From contig CAMWUN010000001.1 of the NCBI GenBank assembly GCA_947177425.1, positions 120,682-184,681 on the forward strand: 64,000 bases of DNA, written 5' to 3'. Origin of the DNA: an uncultured bacterium. Its GTDB lineage: Bacteria > Bacillota > Clostridia > Lachnospirales > Lachnospiraceae. The translations under genes were made by a program, and so were the position numbers. Below the pieces are notes generated by a model. That model made no database searches and was not told where the DNA came from. It saw only the letters and a program-made list of their open reading frames with translations. Below, in pieces: positions 62,554-64,000 of the stretch. Each line of letters begins with the position of its first letter. Position 1 is the stretch's first letter.

Positions 62554-62564
62554 CACTGTATTAT

Positions 62565-62612
62565 AAAAGTCCGGACTGTAAAGTGCACTTCTTTACATTG
62601 CCGGACTTTTTT
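62565..62612. terminator. Bidirectional terminator between the C39-like gene and spoVT
   Basis: AAAAGTCCGG with CCGGACTTTT and an inner TGTAAAG with CTTTACA form a long stem, followed by T residues on the plus strand and A residues on the minus side. Confidence 0.75.
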
Positions 62613-62618
62613 CCATCC

Positions 62619-63164
62619 TTACTGTTCCATCTGCCTTCCCAGAAACCCTGCGGCAGACTGTATCAGTTTCTGCTCCACTTCCCCCATCTTTCCCTTTTCC
62701 CCATTGTCAATCAATACAACCCCGCCAATCATATCGCCCTCACAGATAATGGGGCTGATTGCTTCCTGCTGGAAGTCATCCGTCACGTCCTGGGTGATAG
62801 GAATAAAATTTGCGTCGTCCTTTGACGCAATCAGCATTTCTCTTTTATTCAGCTTATCCTCCAGTTCTTTGCTGATGGACTTGCCCAGAATACTTTTAAA
62901 ACCGCCTGACACTGCTATGAACTGATCCCTGTCTGCAATCAGCGCTGTCCGTCCCGACACCTGTGAAAGGCTTTCCGCATACTGCTTTGCAAATGTATTC
63001 ATCTCGCCAATAGGAGAATACTTTTTTAAAATAATCTCGCCTTCCCTGTCGGTGAATATTTCAAGCGGGTCGCTCTCTCTTATCCGGAGAGTCCGTCTGA
63101 TTTCTTTTGGTATTACTATACGGCCTAAATCGTCTATCCTTCTGACAATGCCTGTTGCTTTCAT
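62619..63164 (-). CDS. spoVT: Stage V sporulation protein T
   Basis: SpoVT is an AbrB-type transcription factor that tunes forespore gene expression. The 181-residue protein has the N-terminal swapped-hairpin domain (MKATGIVRRIDDLGRIVIPK to about residue 52) and a C-terminal GAF-like domain (LIADRDQFIAVSGG to SPIICEGDMIGGVVLID), the full SpoVT length rather than the short AbrB form. A GGAGGAAGTAATAA site precedes the ATG. Confidence 0.95.
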   Translation of the reverse strand: MKATGIVRRIDDLGRIVIPKEIRRTLRIRESDPLEIFTDREGEIILKKYSPIGEMNTFAKQYAESLSQVSGRTALIADRDQFIAVSGGFKSILGKSISKELEDKLNKREMLIASKDDANFIPITQDVTDDFQQEAISPIICEGDMIGGVVLIDNGEKGKMGEVEQKLIQSAAGFLGRQMEQ

Positions 63165-63268
63165 TTATTACTTCCTCCATTTCCACTTGTATATCCCCTG
63201 CTTCGCATTGGTCATGGAGTTATTATCTGTAAAAAATGGAGAATTATTCTGTCCTTTCATGTTTTTTC

Positions 63269-64000
63269 TCAATCCACCCCTTCGCCGTCAAAGGAGGGGA
63301 TAAAGCTTTCCTCTGCCGCACCGTCCTCCTGGATAAAGGCGTTTCTCACCCCCAGGCCGATAGCATAATCCACCACATCTTCATATTCCCTTTTCGTAAC
63401 CTTTCTGCAAAGGCTTCCAAATTCTGGATTCCCCTTCACCCTGTCAAAAGGCGTATACTGATTCATCAGGCTTATAAAAACATTATCCCTGTAAGTTTTA
63501 TACACATAAGAAATAATTTTTTTTGCATTTTTCTTGTGCCCCGGAAGCAGCAGATGCCTTACAATAACGCCCCTGCGCATCATTCCTTCCCTGTCAAAGA
63601 CAGGGCTGCCCACCGTCTTTACCATCTCCTCCAAGGCCGCCTTTGCCACCTCCGGGTAATCCGGCGCATAAGAATATTTCCGGGCAAGTTCCCCGTCCAT
63701 ATATTTAAAATCTGTCAGAAAAATATCTATCACTCCTGACAGGTTTCTTATAACCTCTCTTTTTTCATAACCGCTTCCATTATATACCACGGGAATTACA
63801 AGTCCCTTTTGCCTTGCTTCCAGCACAGCCCGGGCTATCGCCATAACATGATGGTCCGGCGTCACCAGATTGATATTAGCGGCTCCCATTTTCTGCAGCT
63901 TTAAAAAAATCTCCCCAAGCTTTTCTATGGAAACTTGCTTTCCTTTGGAAACTTGCTTTCCTTTGGAAACTTGCTTTCCTTTGGAAACTTGCTTTCCTTT
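63269..64000 (-). CDS. PflX-like radical SAM protein, C-terminal part (partial)
   Basis: The open frame enters from the right edge and ends at 63269. The visible part, about 243 residues, includes LGEIFLKLQKMGAANINLVT, DVFLTDFKYMDGELARKYS, GVIVRHLLLPGHKKNAKKI and the ending NAFIQEDGAAEESFIPSFDG, all typical of the PflX-type (COG1313) radical SAM family. The CxxxCxxC cluster motif lies outside the window. An internal ATG at 63889 is not the start. The first visible residues are four exact copies of KGKQVS from an 18-bp repeat. Target and function are not known. Confidence 0.85.
   Translation of the reverse strand, partial: KGKQVSKGKQVSKGKQVSKGKQVSIEKLGEIFLKLQKMGAANINLVTPDHHVMAIARAVLEARQKGLVIPVVYNGSGYEKREVIRNLSGVIDIFLTDFKYMDGELARKYSYAPDYPEVAKAALEEMVKTVGSPVFDREGMMRRGVIVRHLLLPGHKKNAKKIISYVYKTYRDNVFISLMNQYTPFDRVKGNPEFGSLCRKVTKREYEDVVDYAIGLGVRNAFIQEDGAAEESFIPSFDGEGVD
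63929..64000. repeat. 18-bp in-frame tandem repeat, at least four exact copies
   Basis: The unit GGAAACTTGCTTTCCTTT occurs four times without change from 63929 to the last base of the window, so the array may continue. On the minus strand it encodes KGKQVS in the frame of the PflX-like gene. Confidence 0.95.

Noticed and set aside
61912..62556. 214-codon minus-strand frame
   Set aside because: It is antisense to the C39-like peptidase gene, which has the catalytic residues and a consensus promoter.

Overview
The window looks like chromosomal DNA of a spore-forming, low-to-mid GC Clostridia bacterium, most likely a gut Lachnospiraceae. Evidence for this is the set of sporulation genes (SpoIID, a SpoIIQ-like M23 protein, SpoVT), the Firmicutes DnaD/DnaI primosome pair, an isoleucine T-box in front of ileS, strong GGAGG ribosome binding sites, a two-gene LacL/LacM beta-galactosidase and many sugar and peptide uptake genes. 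No rRNA or tRNA gene was seen. Both ends cut genes: glgC at the left, a PflX-like radical SAM gene at the right.

Layout. 1-5.5 kb: glgC end, murC, then the operon dnaD-like / dnaC-like / prs behind a cluster of DnaA-box-like sites and a structured leader. 5.6-9.3 kb: a DUF6044 membrane protein plus glycosyltransferase pair (minus) facing a PlsC-type acyltransferase. 9.3-18 kb, all minus: murF, ddl, a GH9-like lipoprotein that has lost its catalytic motif, an amidohydrolase, spoIIQ-like and spoIID genes that both lack family catalytic residues, and a protein carrying an RTX-associated calcium-binding module. 18-28 kb: a DUF368 undecaprenyl-phosphate transporter, an aconitase-family hydratase, a beta-carbonic anhydrase, a double-domain PPK2 kinase, lacL/lacM and tcdA.

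28.2-30.1 kb is the only clearly accessory stretch. It holds a PIN-domain toxin with a 57-residue partner, then remnants of a zinc-ribbon protein, a tyrosine recombinase and the 5' part of a group II intron lying against the glgP terminator. 30-39 kb: glgP, the xpaC/telA pair, ileS with its T-box. 39-46 kb: a glycan locus made of a GH3 glycosidase, an AraC regulator and a CUT1 ABC importer. 46-53 kb: an Eis-like acetyltransferase, a large SNF2 helicase with a SWIM zinc finger, pncB and a small heptad-repeat coiled-coil protein. 53.5-60.5 kb: a six-gene peptide-uptake operon ending in an M20 peptidase. 60.7-64 kb: cysK, a stand-alone C39-like cysteine peptidase, spoVT and the radical SAM gene, which carries an 18-bp in-frame tandem repeat running off the window.

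The least explained signal is in the intergenic DNA. At least three families of palindromic repeats recur here: a REP-like 38-bp element (six copies, two as tandem pairs), a 28-nt perfect palindrome with conserved flanks, and a 27-nt hairpin beginning GTTACTG. Two larger composite palindromes also occur. The other points for follow-up are the PIN/57-residue module, the degenerate sporulation and GH9 enzymes, the hairpin that covers the spoIID ribosome binding site, and the dnaD leader with two exclusive folds. No CRISPR array, intact insertion sequence or prophage was found.
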